Source of the DNA: Exophiala sp. HKRS030
Lineage: Eukaryota > Ascomycota > Eurotiomycetes > Chaetothyriales > Herpotrichiellaceae
Reading direction: 5' to 3'
DNA length: 64,000 bases
Assembly: GCA_023897205.1 (NCBI GenBank)
Contig: JAHWDD010000002.1
Span: 2,480,001 to 2,544,000, forward strand
Both the position numbers and the translations under genes were made by a program. Shown here piece by piece: positions 20,860-32,407 of this stretch (its first letter is position 1; every line of letters starts with the position of its first letter). The notes below the pieces were generated by a model that saw only the letters and a program-made list of their open reading frames with translations, did no database searches and had not been told where the DNA came from.

Positions 20860-22894
20860 TGTGTAGATACCCGAAATAATAACCTATGGAATTCAACCCA
20901 AGATAACAAGTCTCGTCTACACACAATTGTAACAATTGAGATGAGGTCGTCGTTTATACAAAGTTCCCCAAGGGAACTCGGTCACTCGGTCGCTCGGTCG
21001 GACTTTTTGTAACCGAGCTGCCAAAGACCCAAAGAACCTCGGGATATTAGATGAGGGGTGTATTATATACGTGTTATTGGCTTCAGTGACACACCAACTG
21101 TATGAAGCTCTTGGTAAGTGTCTATCATATACAAGACGAACTTCTGCTTCGTCCGTACCACAGTTCAATACTGCTGTCTACTCGACCCCGATCACCGTGA
21201 CCGGTTCGGATAAGGCCTGTGATCAGGAGTAGCCCCTTGAGCGGTGCCGCATTCCTTTCGCCATGGTTATCGGAGGTTAAACCCTGAGTTATGACGACCA
21301 TGATAAGAAGGATGTTCAGTCATAGAGGCAGCCACCAGCCTCCCTCAGGCCTTTTGTTGTTTTTCTCTGATGCTCGGTACGCCTTATCCGTACGAGCGTG
21401 AGGCCGAGTGTTGGGTTGATTCAGTTCCATGAGATTGGCGAGACGTAGGTTCTGCATCGAACGGCGAGAGCATGAGATTGTTGGAACCGGATACTCCTCC
21501 TCCTACCGGATGATTATCACCACCCGGATTCGCGTGGAGCGTGGTTCCATTTGGGAGGGCATTATCTTCACCTAATGCATGCTGCCGTTGCTCTCCCGTT
21601 ATTGTTGCTATAACTCGACCCCGGCGTCTCGGAAGGGCCGCCGCCACCACGAACATCACCGCCGGTCACGGAAGAATGCGGAGGCAGCGGCGACAACTGC
21701 GGAAGACGACGTCGGTGCGACTTGCGCGTTGTTCGGTCGAAGATGAGCTTGAGCGTGGTGATGAAGCGCCTCACCGACGGATCCAGTCTCTCGAAGCTGT
21801 GGAGAGGGGCGACTGCGGCGTTGTGACAGAGGCCTTTGCACCGCCGGAGAACGGCGGCAAAGTAGCATACGGAGGACATGTTTTTGCACAAGCAGCTTGC
21901 GCTGAAAGCAGGACGGTGCAAAAAAGCTTGCCCATTCACGTAAGCTGTCCCGCGAGTTTAGACTAGTCGACAGAGGAATAGTGCCGCTATAAAAAGGACA
22001 GCAGCATGTCTCAGGCAGCTTTGTCTCTCCCGGGGTAGTCACACTACCTTTACGGTATCTCCTGCGAAAGATCCGGACCGGTGCCACGTATCGTTTACGC
22101 CTCGCGGAAGCATACCAGGATCCCGACTTTCAAGTGAAAGACAGCCTTGCGCCTTGCTTCTTCGTCAGTCTCGTCGCGTTCAAACGGGCAGGTCCCTCTT
22201 TAAAGAAGTGGGAAAGTCCAAGATGTCCCCGACCATTACCTAGAGACTGAATATGGACCCGGTTTGACTGGCCTTGAGCTTGAGAATCTCAGCGTCGCGC
22301 AGAGGCAAGCAAAGGTGTCGACGTCAATGTAGCCTCGCTGGCACTGACTGTCATCTTCCATCATCCGGTCGAACATCTCCGAATGATCGACCGCCAGGAG
22401 AGGTCAAAGACCTTCGTACAGGAGGCTTGGACGACTTAAGGGGGTTGAGGGTCGGGGCTCCCACGAAAGCCGCGTCTTTAATTTTTAGACTGGTCAAATC
22501 GTGTTGGCCGCGCTTCAGGATGGTGCTATGAAGATTCCCTGTCGTCACTGTTGAATGTGACCGACAGCAGCGCCAAAGCGGAAAGATTGAAAAGAAGCTT
22601 TGATTTTTCAGAGAAAAGATCAAGTCTGCTGGCCCAGAGTCAAGCGGAAGAAGAAACAGACGAATGTCGATCAGAACCTGCAGGATAAATCACTTATTCA
22701 CTCTGTTGAGCACTCTGCTTCAGGAGTATTCAACCTGTCAAGGAGACAATCACGACTGGAAAAGAAAATCCGAGGTCGAGTAACGACGAGGAGAGAAAAT
22801 TCGTGGCAGCTTTGAAGCGAATTGAAGCAGCAAAAGAACTTTCTTCCTAATATGTGCGAAACACAATTGTTACCGGGATACCTCAGAGTGACAG
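20860..22894. other. two-kilobase gene-free stretch
   Basis: Lies between the SDR start and the 3' end of the alcohol dehydrogenase gene. Several overlapping open frames of 70-143 codons occur on both strands near 21,540-22,090, none with a recognisable domain. A TATATA tract near 21065 is about 200 bases upstream of the SDR start. Confidence 0.5.
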
Positions 22895-24309
22895 TCACCA
22901 CACTAGAACTGGCTTTATGGTCTGTCCATCCTTCATCTCGGACAGTGCTTTGTTGTACTCTTTCGCCTGCGGTACCCGCATGTCAGAAAAAAAATGACTT
23001 CAAAATGAATTCAAAATCACTTACAGGATAAAACTTGACCAGCTTGTCAATGGGAAACTGTCCAGCCCGGAAATGTTTGATCATGGTCGGTATGTACTGC
23101 GATCAATTAGTTTCAGTACCAAAGCGTTGGCACAAAGCGCTGGCATACCTCTCCTGGTCTGGCATCTCCTTCAATACAGCCTCGTAATATCTTCCCCGCC
23201 TATTGTGTCTATTGTTCAGCGAACTGGGCTCGCAACGGCCGAGAGGAGGAATTACCCACTTGCATAAATGATACCAGATGAACGCCTAGTTGTGCGTCCA
23301 TAGGTGGGACGCCAACAATTATCATCTGCCCCCTGTTTGCGGTCATGGCCAACCCATTCTCAATGAGTTTCATATTACCAGTCGTATCGAGAGTAATTGA
23401 GGAGCCTCTGCCTTTCGTGAGTGCCTTGACTTCTGCAACGAGATCCTGGGTTTCAGAGCTGTCGATAACATGGGTTGCGCCAAATTCACGGGCAAGTTGA
23501 AGCCTTTGCGGGACTCGGTCAACCGCAATAATGGTGTTGCATTGGTTCAACTTTGCACCCTGTGAGACTTCATTAATCAGTGTACCAATATCGATCGAGA
23601 CATGGAGGCCGTAGATATTACCGCAATTGCAGAGAAGCCGACTCCTCCAATACCCATCACGACAACCGTGTCATCGGGACCTGCACTGGCCACTACATCG
23701 ATGGCTCCAAATCCGGTTTGAAAACCACATCCTAAAGGAGCAAAAAGCTTCAATTCCGACTCATTACGGATGACTGAGGTGACGTTGACAACGGAAGCCT
23801 GCTTTGCAATCGTGTAACTGGCCATACTCGACTGGCCAAAAAACAGCCCGCAAATCTTCTGTCCATTCGAGTCCAGGAATGTATCTGGATCTGTTTGGTA
23901 ATTCAATGCCGTGAAAGATTCACAATATGATGGGTGATTTGTCGAGCAGTCTCCACACGTGCTGCAGTAGGAGAAGGAAAGCAAGACTGCGTCCCCAGGC
24001 TTGCCGACTTGGACATTCGTCCCGAGTCGTTCAATGTATCCCGCACCTTTTGCCCCGTCAGATCCAGTCGCTCAACTCAAGAAGCTGTAATTAAATCTGA
24101 CCTTCATGCCCGAGAACTTTGGGGTATGTTGTGAACGGAGAGGGCAAGGACCCAAACACGAGATCAGTATGGCATATCCCCGTTGCAACGAGTCGGATCA
24201 AGAGTTCATCGTCCTTCAGGTCGCGTATTGAGACATCTTCAAATCTCAAATCCATATCGCCTCCATTAGGTTCGTAAGAAACAAGGGCTTGCGCGAGCAC
24301 CGAAGACAT
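22895..24309 (-). CDS. zinc-dependent aryl/benzyl-alcohol-type dehydrogenase
   Basis: Six exons: 24309-24102, 24046-23622, 23559-23260, 23199-23149, 23096-23025 and 22966-22895; 375 residues. The first intron has a weak donor (GTCAGA) but a good TCTGAC branch, and only splicing gives the GHEGAG motif. Catalytic zinc ligands are Cys46 (GICHTD), His68/Glu69 and Cys176. The structural zinc cysteines are 97, 100, 103 and 111. The cofactor motif GIGGVG is at 201-206. The C-terminus ends KDGQTIKPVLVW, as in class III-like and aryl-alcohol dehydrogenases such as bacterial XylB. It is expected to oxidise an aromatic primary alcohol to an aldehyde with NAD. It is divergent from a P450 that could make that alcohol. 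Confidence 0.88.
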
Positions 24310-24900
24310 ATTGTACAGCTAGGGCTATATTTCATCAAATCCCAACGAGGTTGCTTGAATTTGGGCTTTTTGGGCGTGCACTCTTTCTGAAGTTATTCCT
24401 TCGACAGATCTAGGACCGTGTCACCCTTCGATCTATGGCCGGTAATGACAACAGAAGATCTTAGATAATTGCAAGAGTGGAGATCGCACCAGGGGATTGG
24501 CAACCTCGGCACCTCAGCTCCCCGGCGCCACTGCGATGAGCACACGTAAGGAGACCCTTTGGTCTAGAAGAATCGAATCGTGCTCACGACTCAGATTCAT
24601 GATGAAACACCTGATTCTGCCCCCAGGTGCTTTGCGGCGCCACACCAAGTTCTTCGGCCCACAACAACTACCGCGGCAAGGTTCTGGATTGGCTGATCAT
24701 TTCAGCCTCGGACCAATTCATTTCCCCAGGTTCTTGTGATGGTGTAGACAGTTCAAGCGGAGTCAAGTGGGGGATCTACGAACTACATTTAGGATTCTCA
24801 CTGGGTATAGATCCCAATACATAGAATCTGCACGTTTCCTCCCATTTCCAATATTCTTTCTACCAACCCTGGAGCGAATTTCTCCCGATCAATAGACAAT
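24310..24900. promoter_or_regulatory. shared divergent promoter of alcohol dehydrogenase and P450 genes
   Basis: 591 bases between divergently transcribed genes, which probably means joint control. It contains several CGG/CCG triplets, for example around 24505-24525, but no single clear palindrome. I see no gene. Confidence 0.45.
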
Positions 24901-26937
24901 ATGGCTGTCACTCTGGATGTCCAACACGTCGCCCTGGCTTCAGCCGTGGTGGGCGTGGCTTTGCATTTGGGATATTTTATCCGTGGCGAACACCATCTAG
25001 AGTCTCTCCGCCTGGTCCAACTTGCTCTCATCTCACCTGTGGCAGTTTTCGTGGCTGCCAAGTATTATCTTGCGATCGGAGACAAAGAAGCTACACAGTT
25101 CACGATCGCCTCATTGGTCAGCTTTTACGGTGCCCTCTTTGGGTCAATTGTGACTTATCGGCTGTTCTTCCATCGTTTGAGGAACTTTCCTGGTCCGTTC
25201 TGGGCCAAGGCTACCAAGCTCTACCATGTGTCTCTCATTGCTCGCCGCAAGAACAACTGGCTGGTCAGAGATGCATGGCACCAGAAATATGGAGACATTG
25301 TCAGGATCGGTAAGCGGCAGGAGAAATAGGTCGGGGCGCTTGTATCGTCTTTCCATTTAGTAACAATCGAATCAGGACCTTCGGAGCTCTCGATCATCAA
25401 ACCAAAGGCGGTACCACTCGTACTAGGACCCGGGTCAAAGTGTACCAAATCGGATTGGTATGATATGTCCAAGCCCATCGATTCAATGCATACCATACGA
25501 GATAAACAGATTCATGACGCAAGGCGGAGGATTTGGGACCAGGGTTTCAATTCCAAAGGTGTGTCAAGAGATCCTCATCTCACCAGTGTCAAAAATCACT
25601 AACTGCCAAACTAAGCTCTCCGAAGCTACGAGGCTCGAATCTTGAAATACAGCAGACAGCTCGTGGACGCCCTTGCTCGCGAGAGCGGTAAATCTGTCGA
25701 TGCATCAAAATGGTTCAACTATTACTCGTTTGACGCAATGGGAGACCTTGCATTTGGAAAATCATTCAATATGTTGACTACGGGCAAAGAGCACTTCTTT
25801 CTTCAGCTTGTACACAAGGGCCAATCTCCAGTGGGCGTTTTCACTCCCACCCCATGGTTAACGCTCTTACTAAAGGAGATTCCTTTTGCTATGCGGACAT
25901 TCCATAAATTTCTCAACTGGTGTGGACTCCAAGTCGAGGAGAGGCAAAAGGTACATGGCGCAGATACCTGTTCTGTTGAAAAGGTATACTAACTCGGACA
26001 GATGGAAATGGCAGAACCAGACGTCATGTCATACATCATTGATTCCAGCAACCACGCTCAAAATCCCATGGAAGCCCGAAACTGGCTTCAAGCCGACTCT
26101 AGACTAATTATCGTGGCAGGAAGGTTAGTTTTGATCGTCAATGGAGTGAGAGTACATGCGTGCTGACACGGCCAACTAATTTCTTCAGCGACACAACCGC
26201 CGCAACTCTGACAAATGCCTTCTATTACATGACCAAAGATCCAATCCATCTCAAGCGGCTTAGAGAGGAACTGGATGACCTGCGGCTCGCAGATGGCACG
26301 TTCAACTTCAAGGATCTTCAAGGAGCGGCGTACTTGAATGCGGTCATCAATGAAACGCTGAGATTACAACCTCCCGTTCCCTCTGGACTGTTACGAAAAA
26401 CGCCGCCGGAAGGAATCAGCATCGATGGAGTTTATATCCCTGGAAACATCAATATCAGTATTCCATCGTACACTCTGGGTCGATGTGAGTGGATTCAGTT
26501 CTTATCCCATCTTGACAAAAACTGCACCACACCCTGATGAGTAATAGTAACGCTGACACGGTTCCTAGCCGAGGCCGCGTTCACGCAAGCCAAAGACTTC
26601 ATCCCGGAGCGTTGGATGTCGAAACCTGAGATGATCAAATCTAAAGAAGCCTATGCGCCATTTTCAGTCGGTCAGTAATCACCGTCTTTCTCGCTTGATG
26701 TACCACATGTACAGAGACACTAACCATGAGTCGTCGAAAGGTCCATACTCGTGCATCGGCAAGCAATTAGCCCTGATGGAGTTACGTGATGTGATCGCAC
26801 AACTCACCACGAAGTTTAATGTTGAGCAAGCTCCTGGCTACAAGACTTCACCAGAGCAAGGAATGGAAGACATCTTCACCGTCGCATTGGGAAATCTTGA
26901 TCTTGTCTTCTCACTAAGGGAGAAGGACACTACATAG
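24901..26937 (+). CDS. cytochrome P450 monooxygenase
   Basis: Seven exons: 24901-25309, 25376-25558, 25616-25950, 26002-26123, 26189-26484, 26569-26670 and 26741-26937; 547 residues. The N-terminus has up to three hydrophobic segments before the hinge LRNFPGPFWAK, so it is membrane-anchored in the ER. Signatures are complete: I-helix AGSDTT (348-353), ExxR in NETLRL (Glu405, Arg408), PERW, and the haem loop FSVGPYSCIG with Cys487. The multi-helix N-terminus followed by YGDIVRIGPSEL resembles fungal P450s of the tryprostatin-6-hydroxylase type. It could hydroxylate a ring or methyl group of an aromatic compound, feeding the adjacent alcohol dehydrogenase. A secondary-metabolite role is the alternative. 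Confidence 0.93.
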
Positions 26938-27458
26938 ATATTTATATAACGATGACATGGGGCGAGGACGTTCAAGCTTGGTGGCAAAATGATGTGTTAA
27001 TGTCGAATGAATTCTTCATCAAGGACCTGTACTTACGGATTTCATGCCGCAAGTTCCTAGGGGCTGGTCGAGTAAAGGGCCGCTAATTAGGTAATGAGCA
27101 TTAGTGCATGCCTTTCCATTCACAAATACCTCGTTGAGTATCGATTGTGCGAAGTTGCTATTGTATGCTAGATCCGAGGCCCGATCCCCTGAAGATCCGG
27201 TGCCCAATTACAGGCGGAGTGGTGGGTCGTCACGACTCAGTCGGGACCTGGCACTGAGGCATCTGGACTGACTCGAACAAGACAGGTTCTTCCCGCATTG
27301 TCTGGGGTTGAAACCCACCCACTCCAGTTTGCAGCTAACTCCCCGCGGTTTTTCTCCGTGCTACCACTACTCTCGACTTTCACCTCTTCAGCAAGTATCG
27401 TGGAATTCTTCGGCCACCAAAACAGCAACTCTCTTGCGTTTGCCAGCGCATTGCAGTA
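26938..27458 (+). promoter_or_regulatory. upstream region of the Zn2Cys6 regulator gene
   Basis: 521 bases between the P450 stop and the regulator start, same strand. I see no gene and no clear TATA box. Confidence 0.4.
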
Positions 27459-30400
27459 ATGGATGAACCATCCCGGCCTCAAGATCTACCTCGACGATCC
27501 GCAAAACGACGGGCCGTGGTGGCGTGCCTGGGTTGCAGGACCCGAAAAGTACGCTGCGATGTCTCGAAGCGTGGAAGGCCATGTACGAATTGTTCCTTGG
27601 ATGGAGAGACTTGTTCCATTCAACCTCGTACTAATCGATAGTATGCATATTGCCCAAACCCATCTCAAAGGAATGCCTGGCTAATTACTCTCCTACTCCT
27701 CTGTGCACAGTCGCACCCCCAAGAAGCTATTAGATAGCTCAACAATAAAGAAGTCCGTCGTCTCTGAAGGTGTTGTCGAAGCATCGCATTCCTCATTGGT
27801 ATCAAACTTGGCCCCAGTAGTAGACCCGCAAAGCACGACAGTCACGACGACGAAAGCAGAAGAAGATGCCCTTCCAGCTTTCGGCCCCGGTGCAGATGTC
27901 TGGATCAACGACGGCACATGCCCGGCAACCACCCAAGATGTATTTTTGAACCACACGAGCGATCTTTGTCCAACCTCCTGGGAAGGTTTCACGGGCGGGC
28001 CCCCAACGGTGTACGGAGACGACGAGGTCAACAGCTCCTTCGATCTGGGCGTCATCGACTGGGACCCCGTGCTGAAGAACACAGATGAATGGCCCGCCCC
28101 GTCGCCCTTGAGAGGAGTTGCTCACTCGCCGGCTGCAGCAATCGACAAGCCCAAACCGTCATCCACATGGAAAGAGTTTCCCGACGTGACGACCATGGCA
28201 CAATCTTCTTCATCCACCTCTGACGGTTTTATTATTTATTCCTACTATCCTTTCCTCGAGATGGAAAATCTACCCGCACTACGACCCGAGGTGACTCGAT
28301 TCTTAGAAATGAGCCACTCTTTCCACGTCCCAGTACCAGAGGTGCTCGATGAATTTGTGCGAAAATACTTTTTATACGTTCATCCAAACGTACCTATGCT
28401 CGATGAAGGAGACTTTTGGGAGGCCTACAGTCAACGAAACTCGAAACCACATTACCGTATTCCACTCATCGTCTTCCAAGCGATGATGTTCGCAGTGAGC
28501 AGTGTAAGTCCATGCCCCCGGGAAATCGTGCCCCTTGGATCGTGTTCCAAAGACAATCTCTCTAACATGTATATCACTACATCAAGTTTGTTTCCAGTGA
28601 AAGTCTCCAACGCCTCAATCTGTGGAGTACTCGAGAGGCCCGTAGTAGATTTTATGAGGCAGCTAAGGTACGTTGTACTTTTTCGTCGGGCACACTTGCG
28701 TTTTCTGTGCGCTAAACTCTTCCCTTTAGACGTTATATCAGCACAATGATAGCAACAGAGATCCTTTAATCATGACTCGAGCCGGTATACTGCTCAGCTA
28801 TCATACTTCTCCAGGAAGTATGCGATCAAACAGCTACTGGATGACGCTCGCAATTCATTGCGCTAGAGAAGCTCGAGCAGATGACTACCAGTGTGTGGGA
28901 AATTCTCCTGAACGGAGGCGAACACTGAAGCGACTCTGGTGGTCATGCATTCTACGAGATCGGACTGTGTCCCTGGGGGTTCGCCGACCGCTGCTGATCA
29001 CTTCCGACGACTTTGACTTCAGTCTCCCTCCGCTCACGATGGAAGATTTTGAGAACGACATTGGCAGATCGAGGGTCGTGGACACCAAAGGTCAGCGAGC
29101 TCTGATCAGGATAGTCGTGCACAGGTGCAAACTTTCTCTCGCCCTCACGGATCTCCTGATGTTGGCGTATCCTCGCAAAGCACCGTTCGTCCCCGAATGC
29201 GAGGCTCAAGTACGCCGCTGTCTCGCACGTCTCGAGTTGTCCAGAGCACTCCTCGAGAATTGGTACCGCCATGAGGCTGAGCGAGATCTTCAACATATCA
29301 AATGCACCAGAGACAATCAGTCACCGTTGGTTTTACACGCCAATACAACCCTTATATATTACCAGTTAGTAGTTTACCCTCTCGTAAGTCCCCATTTTGT
29401 CGATCCTGGGAATGGCTTACCTCTGTTTCTCGACAGGTCCGCACGAATGGCACTGTTCAATTTGCGTCTTCTTGCAATAGCCTCATCTCGCGACACGACG
29501 TTCAAGAAAGGTATCATCGAATGCAAAACAAACCTGGAGGCTGCTTCGAAGAGTATAACGAAGATTCTTGACGAACTCCTACAGCGCAATCTCCTCAAGT
29601 ACCTGCCGATCAGCATGTATGTTGACTATTTCTTCTTTTGGTGATGAATATTTAAGAATTACACTGACAGTTTGACACACGCAGAGTCGCTTACGCCGCC
29701 TTCCCCCTGGTCCTGTACACGCTGAACAAAGAATTAAAGTGCTCGGGCGCCACCACTGGGAACGACGAGGCAGACCGGAAGGACTTGGACGTCTATACCA
29801 AGTCTATGGAGGTGTTCTCGAGATTGTATGACGGTACGGATGTTGTCCTAGATTCGCTGTCCACGATCATGGGCAATATCAAGTTTGAAGAAGACGAGAG
29901 GACCAGCAATAAATCAAAATACAACCCCCAGATAATGATGTCGGAGAAGAGTGACGAAAGCAACAAAACAGATGGTGATGATGATCAAAACTACGACAGT
30001 CCTTCTTCGCGCCAGCGCCGATCAACAACACATTCTTCACAGGGGACGCACTCCTCTTCTCTAGCCAAGTACGATTGGGGTGATGTCCTCCTTCTACAAC
30101 CGAGCTGTTATTTGAGGCTTGCCTTGACCATCGATATCTTTCTCTGCACTGGCCAAGTACCAAAAGATGCCGAGCTTCCGTCGGCCTTTCAATCATCTCA
30201 GCAAGGCACAAAGATTCCAGTCTATCAGATCAGCCTGCAAATGAATCATCACATCGGAGAAGAAGCGGTGGCGGCAGCAGGGCAAAGCCATCATCATCAA
30301 CGGGAGACTCATCTTCTTGAAGATATTGAACAGGAAGAAATGTACGTCCTCTAGTCCTGCGCACGCCACGTAATGGCTTACGACGATTTCTTGCAACTAA

Positions 30401-30517
30401 CTGATATCGCCCCATCCTTTTAGTATGCCAGTTGGCTTCCAATTTCTCTCCGAGCAATCTCAGGGCATTCAATACAACAGTATCGACTTTGACATCTGTG
30501 AAACTCTGTGTTTTTGA
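27459..30517 (+). CDS. Zn2Cys6 fungal transcription factor (cutinase-regulator-like)
   Basis: Six exons: 27459-27640, 27711-28503, 28587-28667, 28730-29616, 29685-30341 and 30424-30517; 897 residues. The binuclear cluster has Cys23, 26, 33, 42, 45 and 52 (ACLGCRTRKVRC, then PCTNCSLDGETC). A linker follows, then the fungal-specific transcription factor domain with FLYVHPNVPMLDE, FQAMMFAVSS, RLWWSCILRDR and LITSDDFDF. The late segment NLEAASKSITKILDEL then YLPISIVAYAAFPLVL resembles the CTF1-beta/AmdR group. The last exon is short and less certain. It sits between the P450/alcohol dehydrogenase pair and the second SDR, so it is the likely local regulator. Consensus splice sites at 29384-29436 would remove 53 bases and shift the frame; I left them unspliced. 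Confidence 0.87.
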
Positions 30518-31172
30518 GGACAATAAAGTATAACACAAGTAGACAATATGGTTGGCCGAGTGCTTTGTCTGTCCGGGAGAGGTTTCGCCGCTATGGACTG
30601 CGCTGTTCCAGCAGAATAAAAGCGAAGTTGGACTGTTACGGACTCAACAAGACTAATTAGAGAAACTTTGGAGGTTTTGTGTAGAGTTAAACGGAGGTCT
30701 TGTGTGTAGACTACTCCTGCGTCATCTTAGTACGTAGGTTTTCCACAAGTACGCTGCTGCTCAAGGTCCGGAACGCAGAAATGTTCGGCTATATGGTTAT
30801 GGCAGCTTACGAGGTAGTTCGCTTACATGGCGTCTGTCCATACGGCCCCAATTCCTCGGCGAGTGAAGCTATGGTACAAGCTTGCCCTGTCACTCATACG
30901 GGTTTTAGGTTGCCTCTTTTGACACAACCGGTTATAGTGACTGACGGGCTCAGCCGACTATAGCCATTGGGGTCGGTCACCTTGACCGGCGACGTATGCT
31001 ACCGGTCAAAGAATTGGCCGTTGAAAGGCTCCGTAAATCATCTTCGCGCCAGCCCTCCTCGTCTCTGTGCCCTTACGGCCTGTGTTCTTGTCGCATGTGA
31101 TACTCGTTTGGGCTCTCTTTTGTGGTAATCCCAGAACCTCGATCACCGTCGCTTCACACCGAAATCATCAAA
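30518..31172 (+). promoter_or_regulatory. upstream region of the second SDR gene
   Basis: 655 bases between plus-strand genes. An inverted pair GGTCAC...CACCTTGACCG-like sequence lies near 30970-31010 (CGGTCACCTTGACCGG), a near-palindrome with CGG/CCG ends that could be a regulator site. I see no gene. Confidence 0.4.
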
Positions 31173-32265
31173 ATGAACGGCTCTGCGAGCAGCGTCGACT
31201 CTGTAAACGCCAGGCTGGGAAACCCAGACGCCTACCTCACCGACCACGTCCTTGATCAGTTTCTGCTCAAGGACCATGTCGTGGTGATCACCGGTGGCGG
31301 TGGAGGGATCGGTCTCGCTCTGGCGTTTGCTGTCGCCGAAGCTGGAGGCCTCATTGCCATCATCGACGCCGTCCCTGAGCCACACGAACACTATAATCTT
31401 CTGTTGGAGATTGCTCCCAAGTCCAAATTTTATCAGTCAGTAGTGACATTGCCAGAGACTCTTTTCGTTCATCCATCTGGAAAAATTCCGGGGTGAAGGG
31501 GAGAGAGAGCTTCTGTGTATGTGAAACTGACGTTAGTTGTTGAGCTTTTCAGGTCAGACGTGACGAATTATGATAGATTGAAAGCCACGTTCGACGAGGT
31601 AATCGTCAATTTTGGTCGGATCGATGGGTTGTAAGTAGTAGTCCTCCCCAAGCAGCAGCTGTTGTCTGATCAACACTTACCTACAAACAACAATACTAAA
31701 GCGTGAATGATCTGCACACAGAGTGACGGCCGCAGGAGTTGCCATGGACAAACCTTTCCTTGAAAAGACGCCCGAGGGCCTTCAACGAACGTTCAGCGTC
31801 AACGTGTTTGGCACTTTCTATGCCACCCAGCTGGCGGTGAGGCAGATGACGACCCAGCAACCTCGGAGACCCGGTGCGTCGGGAGCAGGGTCGGTGGTCA
31901 TGATCGCGTCGGTGGCGGCGCACCAGTCGAGCAACCACCAGTTCACGAGCGACTACTGCTCCAGTAAAGGTGCGGTGGTGTCACTCAAAAACCAGCTCGC
32001 GGTCGAGTTGGCCAAGGACGACATCCGGGTCAACTGCATCTCCCCCGGCTACATCGCCACCGAAACCCTCCTCAGATTCGCCCAGGCCCGGCCGGAGATC
32101 GCAGAGGTGTGCATGACTGAACCGCCCGCGCACCGCATGGGCAACCGGGGAGAACTCAAGGGAGCCGTCGTCTATCTCCTCAGCGAGGCCAGCTCTTACA
32201 TGAGCGGGTCCGAGATGTTGATCACGGGCGCCCTGCACGTCGGTCGATATTGGAATGGTAGTTGA
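31173..32265 (+). CDS. short-chain dehydrogenase/reductase
   Basis: Three exons, 31173-31435, 31553-31630 and 31722-32265; 294 residues. The start at 31173 has AAA just before the ATG; an earlier GTG in frame was ignored. Cofactor motif TGGGGGIG is at residues 40-47. Asp at the end of the second strand (IIDAVPEP) favours NAD(H). Catalytic Ser177, Tyr192 and Lys196 (MIASVAAHQ, DYCSSKG) and the NCISPGYIATE block are present. It resembles the L-xylulose reductase/sorbose reductase-like fungal SDRs. It converges with the cyclase-family gene (142 bases between stops). Its substrate is unknown. Confidence 0.87.
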
Positions 32266-32407
32266 ACTTGGAAGACGGGAAAGATGCTTTCACTCCGCTG
32301 CACGGATCAAACTTGGTCATGTCGTAGAGTCATGAAAGATCATTCTATCCACGTTTTGATATCGGTCCCCCCTTGGCTACATGGCTACCCGTGATATTTC
32401 GTCTTTG

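Noticed and set aside
21541..22087. Overlapping frames of 120-143 codons on both strands
   Set aside because: Frames compete on both strands in G/C-rich DNA. None shows a domain or a sensible start.
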